From NCBI GenBank assembly GCA_017417045.1, contig JAFPZZ010000038.1, positions 1 to 61,795 on the forward strand: a stretch of DNA of 61,795 bases, given 5' to 3'. Within the stretch, counting starts at the first letter, position 1. Each line of letters starts with the position of its first letter. The DNA is from Bacillota bacterium (GTDB taxonomy: Bacteria; Bacillota; Clostridia; Peptostreptococcales; Anaerovoracaceae). The notes under the pieces were generated by a model. It was given only the letters and a program-made list of their open reading frames with translations. It was not told the DNA's origin and did no database searches. This document shows positions 33,107 through 41,131 of this stretch, piece by piece. Made by a program: the position numbers and the translations under genes.

Positions 33107-33568
33107 ATGCTCAGCACAGGCACCAAAGCCCCTTCTTTCACTCTTCCCGACCAGAACGGCGAGCTTCACAGCCTTGAGGATTACAGGGGGAAGAAGCTTT
33201 TGCTTTATTTCTATCCCAAGGACAACACCTCGGGCTGCGCCAAGCAGGCCTCGGGATATTCCGCGGCAGCCGCGGGATTCGCAGGGAAGGGCGTCTGCGT
33301 GGTAGGCGTCAGCAAGGACAGCGTCGCTTCCCACAAGAAGTTCGAGACCAATTACGAACTGAAGTTCACCCTGCTCTCGGATCCCGAGAAAAAGACCATC
33401 GAAGCCTACGACATCTGGAAGGAAAAGAAGCTCTACGGCAAGGTCTCCATGGGCGTCGTCCGCACGACCTATCTGATAGACGAAGAGGGGACTATAATCT
33501 TCGCGAATGACAAGGTCAAGACAGCCGACGACGCGGCAAAGATGCTGGCCTACGTTTCAGAGCTGTAG
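33107..33568 (+). CDS. bcp: Bcp/PrxQ-type peroxiredoxin, probably 1-Cys
   Basis: 153-residue thioredoxin-fold peroxidase. The peroxidatic site YPKDNTSGC (Cys44) with the conserved Pro and Thr is present. The resolving Cys five residues later in typical Bcp proteins is Ser49 here (GCAKQASG), and no other Cys apart from that in KGVCVVGV is close, so recycling must use another route. It reduces hydroperoxides in the cytoplasm. The start follows AAAGGAGTAACGC. Confidence 0.88.
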   Translation: MLSTGTKAPSFTLPDQNGELHSLEDYRGKKLLLYFYPKDNTSGCAKQASGYSAAAAGFAGKGVCVVGVSKDSVASHKKFETNYELKFTLLSDPEKKTIEAYDIWKEKKLYGKVSMGVVRTTYLIDEEGTIIFANDKVKTADDAAKMLAYVSEL

Positions 33569-33663
33569 GCCTTCCTCCTTCGGACGCCGGCGGGCAGCAG
33601 CCCGTCCGGATCGTGGCGGGCTAACGGTGCATCGGCAGCCCGACTGACAGTCGCGCAGCCCGG

Positions 33664-35016
33664 CTATCCGTCCCATTCTCCGTCCGGCTTATCGCTTTCC
33701 CTTTTGACTTCCTCGAACATCGCCCTCACGCTCGGGGCGTTTTTCGTGAGCTTTTTAATGCTCAGATCCTCTGCCTTGTTGTTCGCCAGCCGCAGCTGGT
33801 TCTCCGAGGACAGCAGCGCGTCCTTGGTCTTCTGCAGATGGTCTATGGTCTTGTCTATCTCCTCGATCGCGGTCTTGAACTTGCGGCTCGCTATGTCGTA
33901 GTTCCTCGCGAAACCTTCCTTGAAGGCCGCCATCTCGCTCTCGAAATTGCGAAGATCCAGCTGCTGATCCCTCACGATCTGAAGCTCCCGCTGATACTTC
34001 AGCGAGTTCAGCGCGGCGTTCCTGAGCAGCGTTATCATCGGGATGAAGAACTGCGGCCTGATGACGTACATCTTCGGATAGCGATACGAGACGTCCACTA
34101 TGCCGCTGTTGTAAAGCTCGCTATCGCTCTCAAGCAGCGATACCAGCACAGCGTATTCGCAGTTCTTCTCGCGGCGGTCCTTGTCCAGCTCCCTGAAGAA
34201 GTCTTCGTTTCTATGCTTTGAAGCGGTCGTGTCCATCTCGTTCTTCATCTCGAACATGATGGAGATGAACTCCGTGCCGTCGGCCGCCTCCCTGAATATG
34301 AAATCGCCCTTGCTGCCCGTGCGCGCATCGTTGTCCTTCTCGAAATATGCGTTCGGGAAGGCCGTCATTCGGATCTGGTTGAACTGAGTAAGGCAGTGCT
34401 GCTCGAGGCTCTCGCCTATCATCTTGGTCGACTGGCGAGCCTTGAAATCCTTGAGGCGTTCGATCTCCTCGTCGCGCAGCTTCAGCTCGCCCTTGTGCTT
34501 CTCGTCCAGGCTGCTCTCGCGCAGGGCGCTCTCTTTTTTCTGCAGCTCCAGGTCGCCTTTGAGCTTCGCGATCTCTGTGCCTTTTTCGGAAAGCTCGCGC
34601 TCCTTTGCCTGAACGGCTTCGCTCACGGCGAGCTTCTTTTCGATCTCGGCTTTGTCCTGTTGGGCTTTGAGCTCCATATCGGCCTTGTCCTGCTGGGCCT
34701 TGAGCTCCATGCCTGCTTTGTCCTGCAAAGCTTTGAGCTCTGTCCCGGCCTTTTCCAAAAGTCCCTTCAGCTCAGCTATCTGCTCGTCCCTGCCCGCGAT
34801 CTCGCTGTCCTTCTTCGAGAGGGCCTGGTCGTAGCTCTTTTCCTGTTCCATGCGGACCAGCTTCAGCTCGCTCTCGCGCTTTTCGGCAAGCTCGCGCTCC
34901 CGGCGCTCAAGCTCCTTTTCGAACTCCTTGTCCCTTACCTGCTGAAGGATCTGGGCGTAGCCGCTCTCGTCCACCTGAAAGACGGTCCCGCAGTTTGGGC
35001 ATTTGATCTCCTGCAT
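33664..35016 (-). CDS. DUF2130 family coiled-coil protein
   Basis: 450 residues. An N-terminal CPNCG zinc-ribbon-like start is followed by a long charged coiled coil (about 25-205) and a C-terminal DUF2130 domain with the SIMFEMKNEMDTTASKHRNEDF core, whose Glu/Lys pattern resembles PD-(D/E)XK nucleases. Function is unproven. The coiled coil includes four in-frame 11-residue repeats. The start follows GAGGTAATATT. It is divergent from the next gene. Confidence 0.82.
   Translation of the reverse strand: MQEIKCPNCGTVFQVDESGYAQILQQVRDKEFEKELERRERELAEKRESELKLVRMEQEKSYDQALSKKDSEIAGRDEQIAELKGLLEKAGTELKALQDKAGMELKAQQDKADMELKAQQDKAEIEKKLAVSEAVQAKERELSEKGTEIAKLKGDLELQKKESALRESSLDEKHKGELKLRDEEIERLKDFKARQSTKMIGESLEQHCLTQFNQIRMTAFPNAYFEKDNDARTGSKGDFIFREAADGTEFISIMFEMKNEMDTTASKHRNEDFFRELDKDRREKNCEYAVLVSLLESDSELYNSGIVDVSYRYPKMYVIRPQFFIPMITLLRNAALNSLKYQRELQIVRDQQLDLRNFESEMAAFKEGFARNYDIASRKFKTAIEEIDKTIDHLQKTKDALLSSENQLRLANNKAEDLSIKKLTKNAPSVRAMFEEVKRESDKPDGEWDG
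34645..34776 (-). repeat. Four in-frame 33-bp repeats inside the DUF2130 gene
   Basis: Copies at 34645, 34678, 34711 and 34744 encode 11-residue coiled-coil units of the form (A/L)QQDKAxMELK. The 33-bp period keeps both frame and the heptad-like register of the coil. Confidence 0.75.
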
Positions 35017-35103
35017 AATATTACCTCGCTTCTTTGACTATTATGATAACACAGCCCAGGCTCGAAGGAAATCTCGCGGCCGCAGCACAAGCGATCCGTC
35101 TTG

Positions 35104-35112
35104 TGATAAAAT
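35104..35112 (+). promoter_or_regulatory. Extended -10 promoter
   Basis: TGATAAAAT (TGn plus TAAAAT) lies 52 bp before the next start. Extended -10 promoters need little -35 match, and none is seen. Confidence 0.5.
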
Positions 35113-35163
35113 ACAGGAAAACCCCCTGAAGGGCCGCGAGATGCGGCAGAGAAGCGATACGAA

Positions 35164-36573
35164 ATGGAAAACGAGAACAAAAAACCCGAAGCCGTTGAAC
35201 CCGAGGTCATCGGACCCGATGCGGCCGGGATAGTAGAAGCTGAAACTGACGCGGCCGGGATAGAAGAAGTCGTGCCCGAAGTGGTAGGGATAGAGGAGAT
35301 CGAGCCGGAGGTAATCATAACGGAGACGGCCCGCACCGAGGCCGCGGGGCCGGGGACGCCGGAAGCGGCGCCGCTCCAAGGCGCGGCTGAGCCCAAAAAG
35401 AAGGGTCAGAAGAAGCTCGTCATAGCGCTCGCCTTGATCCTCATCGCCGCCGGAGCCGGTTATTATTTCTACACGAACTCAGACGGCTACAAATACAAAA
35501 AGCTCGTCTCCGAGGCTGAGGCGCAGTACAAAGCCGGCAGCTACGACAATGCGTTGGAGATCTACGAGCAGGGCCTCAGCGCGGGCTACGACGAGGAAGA
35601 TCTCCTCACGAGGATCAAGGACGTCTATTACGCGAAAGTCCTCAAGGCTTCGAGCGAAGGCTCAAGCATGGACGGAATGCTCGATATGCTCGACGAGATG
35701 GGAAGCCGCTTCCCGGAGCTCGCCCCGGACGCCGAGAGCTGGACGGCGCAGTTCCTGGGCAACGTAATGAAGGAGACCCTGGGAAATGGCGTGAGTCCGG
35801 CCATAAGCCTATACAATAATGCGGTCGGCAGGTATTTCCAGAGCGATCTTATCTGCCATGCCGTCGACGATATATTCCGCCCCGGACTCAGATCCCTGCT
35901 GGAGCAGGAGATCAAGGATCTGGCAGACAAGGTCGTAGAACCGGGCATGCTGGCTGAAGACTACGAGAACATGTTTGCAGCAATATCGGCGAGCGGTCTC
36001 AGAAAAGACTGTCATGATGCCGGCCCTTATGTCGAGTATCCTATCGTAGCCGAGACCTCCTCCGGTCAGAGATTCGGAGTCCATTACGACAACAACTACT
36101 TTTCTCTCTACCACGGCGAATATGACGCCGACGGGAAGCGCAGCGGCAATGGGGCGCATATGTACCTCAGGATCGACAAGGACGATCCGGGCAGATACGT
36201 CGACGAGATCGTCATAGGAGAGTTCAGGGACGACAGCGCCAACGGCCCCTTCGTCCAATACATATACTCGACCAGAAGGCTCAGCGACCCCCGATATGCC
36301 AGATTTGAGGGAGAGATGAAGGACAACAGGTACTATGGAGAAGTGATCGGCGATGTTACCACCGGCTACGGAATGGAAGAAAGTACGACCTATAAAGGCT
36401 TCAGGTACATATTCGACGACGAGGGTCATCCCATAAGCCAGGGAACAACGGACGGCAAGGCCATCATAGCCCTTGCGCTCGATCCCGAGAACGGCGACGC
36501 CACCTTCACCGCCCAGGAGTCGGCGTTTCTTAAGACCTATGGCATGATGCCGTATCATGAACCTCTGCTGTGA
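35164..36573 (+). CDS. Membrane-anchored protein with acidic N-terminus and TPR-like region
   Basis: 469 residues. A cytoplasmic acidic region rich in repeated (D/E)AAGIxE and PEVxGIEE units (1-75) is followed by KKKGQKK, one membrane segment (LVIALALILIAAGAGYYFYT), a TPR-like helix pair (YKKLVSEAEAQYKAGSYDNA), and an external beta-rich C-terminal half with Gly/Tyr motifs (FSLYHGEYDADGKRSG) like MORN-type repeats. The function is unknown; similar architectures occur among Firmicute envelope proteins. The ribosome site is weak. Confidence 0.7.
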   Translation: MENENKKPEAVEPEVIGPDAAGIVEAETDAAGIEEVVPEVVGIEEIEPEVIITETARTEAAGPGTPEAAPLQGAAEPKKKGQKKLVIALALILIAAGAGYYFYTNSDGYKYKKLVSEAEAQYKAGSYDNALEIYEQGLSAGYDEEDLLTRIKDVYYAKVLKASSEGSSMDGMLDMLDEMGSRFPELAPDAESWTAQFLGNVMKETLGNGVSPAISLYNNAVGRYFQSDLICHAVDDIFRPGLRSLLEQEIKDLADKVVEPGMLAEDYENMFAAISASGLRKDCHDAGPYVEYPIVAETSSGQRFGVHYDNNYFSLYHGEYDADGKRSGNGAHMYLRIDKDDPGRYVDEIVIGEFRDDSANGPFVQYIYSTRRLSDPRYARFEGEMKDNRYYGEVIGDVTTGYGMEESTTYKGFRYIFDDEGHPISQGTTDGKAIIALALDPENGDATFTAQESAFLKTYGMMPYHEPLL

Positions 36574-36601
36574 GTACAGAATAGCTGTGAGCGCAGAATA
36601 T

Positions 36602-36653
36602 AAATATAGGGACTTTTTGAGGCGTAAATACCCAGAAAAGTTCCCTATTTTTG
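36602..36653 (+). terminator. Long-stem terminator
   Basis: A near-perfect stem of about 17 bp (AATATAGGGACTTTTT with AGAAAAGTTCCCTATTTTT) ends in a T-run, closing the preceding membrane-protein gene 28 bp past its stop. Confidence 0.8.
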
Positions 36654-36676
36654 TGTTTGCCATTTTCAGCTTCGGA

Positions 36677-36823
36677 TTACAGCGCTGTTATGTGCAGGGC
36701 TACGGTGTCCATTTCTATGCCCACGAAGATCTCCATCTGGTGTAGGTTATTCTGATCTATGGCAATTGCCCTTACGCCTTTCGAAGCCTGTGGAATTATG
36801 GGAATAATGATAAAGAGAATCAT
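36677..36823 (-). pseudogene. Possible 48-residue reading frame or gene remnant
   Basis: On the minus strand an open frame (continuing open upstream) gives a hydrophobic start (MILFIIIPIIPQ) and a protein-like stretch ending MEIFVGIEMDTVALHITAL. There is no ribosome site and it overlaps the plus-strand promoter. It may be the relic of a gene displaced by the neighbouring AT-rich insertion, or chance. Confidence 0.2.
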
Positions 36824-36831
36824 GATATAAT
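36823..36831 (+). promoter_or_regulatory. Extended -10 promoter of the GIY-YIG/DUF2075 gene
   Basis: TGATATAAT, a perfect extended -10, lies 66 bp before the start in a markedly AT-rich stretch. No -35 is needed. Confidence 0.6.
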
Positions 36832-36896
36832 CAATTAAATAACAGTTAGAGTTTTAGTCGTAAAAAAGCTAGATAAGATACGTTTCAAGAGGTGCC

Positions 36897-38576
36897 ATGG
36901 CTACCATCTACCACGGAGATTTCAATGATTCTTATCCGGACAGCATAGCTAAAAAGAAGAAGATAGCTGACTGGCCTGTGGTTTACGTGCTGAACAATGA
37001 TAATGAGGCTTACATTGGCGAGACTGTAAACATGCAGAATCGTTCCGAGCAACATCTTAAAAATCCCGATAAACAGAGGATGACCAAAGTCCATGTCATT
37101 ACTGATGATACATTTAATAAATCAGTCATTCTTGATCTGGAGTCGTTCCTTATAAAATATGCCGCAAGCGATAAGAAATACGACCTCCTGAATGGCAACG
37201 GAGGTGTCTCAAACCATAACTATTACGATAAAAAACATTACGAAGATCAGTTTGATGAGATATGGGAGCAACTCAGAAAGCAAAAGCTGGCCCGACACAC
37301 TATAGATGAGATCGAGGCGAGCGACCTTTTCAAATACTCGCCATACAAAGCTCTTTCTCCGGATCAATACAGAGCAATGACGTCGATTCTCGTAGGTCTC
37401 TATATGGAAGAACTACAGGGAAGAAGTTCCTGCACGGTCGTGCAGGGTGGTCCGGGCACAGGCAAGACAGTACTCGCAGTCTATCTCCTGAAGCTTCTTG
37501 CGGACAACAATACCAATGGCCAGTTTGATATAGAGATGGATGAAGCTCCGGAGGAGTTCATAGAGAAACATGAGAATCTCAGCGCGACGTTTAAAGGAAT
37601 GAAGATAGGCATGGTCGTCCCAATGCAAGCCCTGAGAAAAACGATTTCAGGGGTGGCCGATCATATCAGAAATTTGGACAAATCCATGATCCTTAAGCCC
37701 ACAGATGTGGTGAATGAAAAATACGATCTGCTTATAGTTGACGAGGCGCATAGACTTCACCGCAGAAAAGCACTATCTCAGTATCCTAAACACGACAGCA
37801 TCAACGAGGCTCTCGATCTCGGCAAAGACGGTACGGAGCTTGACTGGATCCTTGCATGCAGTAAGCACCAGATCTTGTTCTATGACAGAAATCAGTCTGT
37901 AAGGCCTTCTGACATACAACCCCAGGACATAGAGGCCCTGCTGAAGTCTTCATCAGAGGAACGCGTTGTGTCGCAGTATAGTTTGGAGACGCAGTTCAGA
38001 TGCAAGGCTGGCGATGCGTATATCCGTTATATTGGAAGGATATTAAGCAACGACCCGCCCGAGAGCAGAGAATCGTTTGAGGGTTACGATTTCCGTCTGT
38101 TCAATGATCCAAATGATTTGATAACTTCCATTAAAGCATTGGAGGATAAAGAGAAGCTTTGCAGAACAGTAGCCGGTTATGCCTGGGAATGGAAGAGCAA
38201 GAAGGATAAGAAAGCTTACGATTTCGATTTTAATGGTAAACAGTACAGATGGAATTCGACGCTTCTGGATTGGGTAAACAGTGATAAGGCCATCGATGAG
38301 ATTGGCTGCATCCACACGATACAGGGCTATGATTTGAATTATGCCGGAGTGATCATCGGCCCGGACGTATATTACGACAAGGTCACCAGAGAGATCAAAA
38401 TATCCCAGAAAGACTACAAAGACTCGCTCGGCCGCACGGTTGATGGAGATATGGAGCTTCTAAGGAGACAGATCCTGAACGTATACTATACGCTCCTTAC
38501 GCGCGGCATCAAGGGCACATATGTTTATGCCTGCGATGACGCTTTGAGAGAGTATCTTTCCAAGTATATCCCATAA
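36897..38576 (+). CDS. GIY-YIG nuclease domain fused to DUF2075 helicase
   Basis: 559 residues. N-terminus: GIY-YIG-like nuclease (VVYVL at 28-32, EAYIGETVN at 38-46, then NRSEQHL with Arg and His). C-terminal two-thirds: DUF2075 superfamily 1-like NTPase with Walker A GGPGTGKT (about 184-191), Walker B LLIVDEAHR (about 277), the SLETQFRC motif and late IHTIQGYDLNYAGVIIGPD and LLTRG motifs. DUF2075 is related to Schlafen-type helicase domains and often lies in defence islands. Base composition is clearly lower in GC than the surroundings, suggesting transfer. Confidence 0.85.
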   Translation: MATIYHGDFNDSYPDSIAKKKKIADWPVVYVLNNDNEAYIGETVNMQNRSEQHLKNPDKQRMTKVHVITDDTFNKSVILDLESFLIKYAASDKKYDLLNGNGGVSNHNYYDKKHYEDQFDEIWEQLRKQKLARHTIDEIEASDLFKYSPYKALSPDQYRAMTSILVGLYMEELQGRSSCTVVQGGPGTGKTVLAVYLLKLLADNNTNGQFDIEMDEAPEEFIEKHENLSATFKGMKIGMVVPMQALRKTISGVADHIRNLDKSMILKPTDVVNEKYDLLIVDEAHRLHRRKALSQYPKHDSINEALDLGKDGTELDWILACSKHQILFYDRNQSVRPSDIQPQDIEALLKSSSEERVVSQYSLETQFRCKAGDAYIRYIGRILSNDPPESRESFEGYDFRLFNDPNDLITSIKALEDKEKLCRTVAGYAWEWKSKKDKKAYDFDFNGKQYRWNSTLLDWVNSDKAIDEIGCIHTIQGYDLNYAGVIIGPDVYYDKVTREIKISQKDYKDSLGRTVDGDMELLRRQILNVYYTLLTRGIKGTYVYACDDALREYLSKYIP

Positions 38577-38588
38577 AGAGAGGACCCC

Positions 38589-39101
38589 ATGACAGAGATA
38601 AGAACAGTTCTCGGAGACATCACAAAAGATCACGGGGTGCAGGCCATCGTCAACGCGGCGAACGAGTCGCTGCTCGGCGGAGGCGGCGTCGACGGAGCCA
38701 TACACCGCGCCGCGGGACCGCGGCTGCTCGCTGAATGCCGCACGCTGAACGGCTGTCCCACGGGCCAGGCGAAGATCACAGGCGCCTACGATCTGCCCTG
38801 TGAGTACGTGATCCATACCGTCGGTCCGATATGGCGCGGCGGCGTGAACGGGGAGGCTGAGCTGCTCGCCTCGTGCTATGAGAGCTCTCTCGCCCTGGCG
38901 GAGGAACGGGGGATCAGGACCGTTGCCTTCCCCTCGATATCCACGGGTGTTTACGGCTATCCCGTCCGGGAAGCCGCATCGGTCGCCGCGGCTGCCGTAC
39001 GAGCCTATGTTTCGGAGCATCCGGACGCCTTCGACCTCGTGCTCTGGGTCCTGTTTGACCCGCGCACTAAGGCTGCATATGACGAGGCGCTGGAAAGCTA
39101 A
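38589..39101 (+). CDS. Macrodomain protein (YmdB/MacroD type)
   Basis: 170-residue stand-alone macrodomain. Ligand loops are canonical: [35 protein letters not shown] and [11 protein letters not shown]. Relatives remove ADP-ribose from proteins or hydrolyse O-acetyl-ADP-ribose. It starts 12 bp after the DUF2075 gene and could share its transcript, but its high GC matches the core genome, so it is probably older than the insertion. Confidence 0.92.
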   Translation: MTEIRTVLGDITKDHGVQAIVNAANESLLGGGGVDGAIHRAAGPRLLAECRTLNGCPTGQAKITGAYDLPCEYVIHTVGPIWRGGVNGEAELLASCYESSLALAEERGIRTVAFPSISTGVYGYPVREAASVAAAAVRAYVSEHPDAFDLVLWVLFDPRTKAAYDEALES

Positions 39102-39114
39102 AGGGGGTTACTCT

Positions 39115-40044
39115 ATGCTCAAAGACTACATCAAAGGCATCGAAGCCGCGAATATAGAGCTGCATTCCGTCAGCGTGATGACGGGCGGAAAGCTGGCCGC
39201 CGAGCACTTCTGGCTCGGGGACCGCGACACTCCGCACGTGATGCATTCAGCCACCAAGGGCGTAATGGTCCTGGCCGTAGGCCTCGCGATAGAGGAAGGA
39301 AAGCTCGGCCTCGACGAGCGGGTCGTCGACATATTCCCGGAGCTCGTACCGAAGGCCCACGCCCCGCAGCTAGAGAGGCTGCGCGTGCGCCATCTTCTGG
39401 ACATGACGGCCGGGCACGAGCGGGTGTTCATGTCTGGCAGCCAGAGGGGCGACATCGAGGATCCGCTCTGGGCTCGCTATTATATGAAGCAGCCCTTTGC
39501 GCGCGAGCCGGGTGAAAAGTTCCTCTACGACTCGTCGAACAGCTATCTTTTGGGCTATGCCGTCGCGAAGAGGACTGGGCAGGACCTCGCGGAGTACCTC
39601 AGGCCGCGCGTGCTTGAGCCTCTCGGTATCATCGATCCTCCGTGGCAGAAGGACCCCATGGGCTTTGCCCTGGGCTGCGCGGGACTGTACCTGAGCCCGG
39701 ACCGGATGCTGAAGATAGGCGAGCTTTACAGGAATAAGGGCAGCTGGCGCGGCACGCAGCTCGTGCCGGCCTCGTGGATTGAGGAATGCTCGCGCTTCCA
39801 CTCAGACAACAGCGAGCACACAGTGCCCAAGCCATACACGGCCTGCCGCAGCGGCTACGGCTACCAGCTCTGGATGTGCGAGAACGGTGCCTACCGCGCC
39901 GACGGCATCAAGGCGCAGCTTATCATCGTCTGGCCGGAGAAGGACACTGTCATCGTCACGACCGGGGGCTGCAGCGTAGAGCGCTACGAGGCGCAGACCG
40001 TCATGGACCTCGCCTGGGAGCACCTCGATCCGGAGCGGCTTTAG
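39115..40044 (+). CDS. Serine hydrolase, beta-lactamase/class C PBP family
   Basis: 309 residues without signal peptide. The SxxK motif is HSATKG (about residue 43), the second motif is YDSSNSYLLG and a TTGG occupies the KTG-like position near the end. The fold covers penicillin-binding proteins, esterases and D-aminopeptidases; a cytoplasmic esterase or peptidase is most likely here. AAGGGGGTTACTCT precedes the start, 13 bp after the macrodomain gene. Confidence 0.85.
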   Translation: MLKDYIKGIEAANIELHSVSVMTGGKLAAEHFWLGDRDTPHVMHSATKGVMVLAVGLAIEEGKLGLDERVVDIFPELVPKAHAPQLERLRVRHLLDMTAGHERVFMSGSQRGDIEDPLWARYYMKQPFAREPGEKFLYDSSNSYLLGYAVAKRTGQDLAEYLRPRVLEPLGIIDPPWQKDPMGFALGCAGLYLSPDRMLKIGELYRNKGSWRGTQLVPASWIEECSRFHSDNSEHTVPKPYTACRSGYGYQLWMCENGAYRADGIKAQLIIVWPEKDTVIVTTGGCSVERYEAQTVMDLAWEHLDPERL

Positions 40045-40129
40045 AGGTCTCCGTCCACATGATACTCAACGCCGCGCAGGCGTTTACAGACAGCACAAAG
40101 CTTAATGGCGATCCCCAAGGAGGCTGAAA

Positions 40130-40948
40130 ATGATCTTACAGAAAACCATAGACGCGCAGTTCCTCTACGACAGGCTCGAGGAACAGTTCAAGCCCGAGCG
40201 CTGCACGGACGTCTTCCCCAAGAAGGGCCTGCAGGAGCACAATTCCGACGTCGTAAAGAAGGTCTACACCGCGTGCTTCGCGAGCCCGGAGGTGTTCGAC
40301 AACATCTTCGAGCGCGGCGAGACGAACGTGATGGTCTACACCCACCACCCGCGGCCGGCCATGCCCAGCCTCCAGGCGGGCTACGGCGACCTTCCTGAGT
40401 ACTACTTCGAGGAGATGAAAAAGCGCGGGATAAACTTCTTCGCCTATCACATACCCATGGATGCCTTCGGCTTTTATTCCACGGGCGTGAGCCTTTCCAG
40501 GGCAATGCGCTGCGAGCCCTACGCCTCCTGGTATCCGCAGAACGGCCTCGATATAGGCGCGCTGAACCACAGCCCGTACAGGACCGCCGAGGAGCTCAAG
40601 CTCTGCCTTGAGAATACCGTCGGCCACCGCTGCGCGCTGTACCAGTACGGCGACAGCGAGCTCGTAAACGGCCGCTTCGCCATCATGACCGGCGCTGCCA
40701 AGAGCGTGGACGCCTACGACTGGCTCACCGACCTGAACATAAATACCTTCGTGCTCGGCGTGACAGCCCCGACCGTGGACTACACCCAGGCTATTCACGA
40801 GGCCGCGAAGGCTCACCGCATCAACCTCATCGGCGGCACCCACTATTCCACCGAGAAGTTCGCTCCCATGGCTATGGTCAGCTGGTTCCGCCACCTCGGC
40901 GTGGACGCCGAATTCATCCCGGAAAAGCCTGTGATGAGCGAGATCTAG
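40130..40948 (+). CDS. Nif3-like dinuclear metal-centre protein
   Basis: 272 residues. Family motifs are VMVYTHHPRPAMP (metal His pair), HIPMDAFG and the C-terminal GGTHYSTEKFAPMAM, which supplies further metal ligands. Nif3/YbgI proteins bind two metal ions; their physiological reaction is still unclear (GTP cyclohydrolase-like activity has been proposed for relatives). The start follows AAGGAGGCTGAAA. Confidence 0.8.
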   Translation: MILQKTIDAQFLYDRLEEQFKPERCTDVFPKKGLQEHNSDVVKKVYTACFASPEVFDNIFERGETNVMVYTHHPRPAMPSLQAGYGDLPEYYFEEMKKRGINFFAYHIPMDAFGFYSTGVSLSRAMRCEPYASWYPQNGLDIGALNHSPYRTAEELKLCLENTVGHRCALYQYGDSELVNGRFAIMTGAAKSVDAYDWLTDLNINTFVLGVTAPTVDYTQAIHEAAKAHRINLIGGTHYSTEKFAPMAMVSWFRHLGVDAEFIPEKPVMSEI

Positions 40949-40996
40949 ATGGGGTATGTGGTGACGGTTCCTAATGGTTAGCTCACAGCATACGAA

Positions 40997-41022
40997 AAAC
41001 CCTCCGCGATCGCGGAGGGTTT
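40997..41022. terminator. Palindromic bidirectional terminator
   Basis: A 26-bp perfect palindrome (13 bp each side, centre CGCGATCGCG) with A-run before and TTTGGTTT after. It separates the Nif3 gene (plus) from the M20 peptidase gene (minus). Confidence 0.75.
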
Positions 41023-41070
41023 GGTTTAATCACTATCGGGCAGTGTGCCTGGCGCAAGCCCATTCAGTAA

Positions 41071-41121
41071 AGCGCTTTTGCTGGAGGAAGCGCTGGGTCT
41101 TCAGTCTCTGGATCCAGAGAC
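41071..41121. repeat. Two further inverted repeats in the convergent gap
   Basis: AGCGCTT/AAGCGCT (41072-41094 region) and the perfect 18-bp palindrome GTCTCTGGATCCAGAGAC (41104-41121) lie between the terminator and the peptidase stop. Neither has a T-run. Confidence 0.45.
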
Positions 41122-41131
41122 CGGCAGCCCC

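Noticed and set aside
36557..36745. 62-residue ORF after the TPR-like membrane protein
   Set aside because: It overlaps the end of the previous gene and covers its terminator stem.
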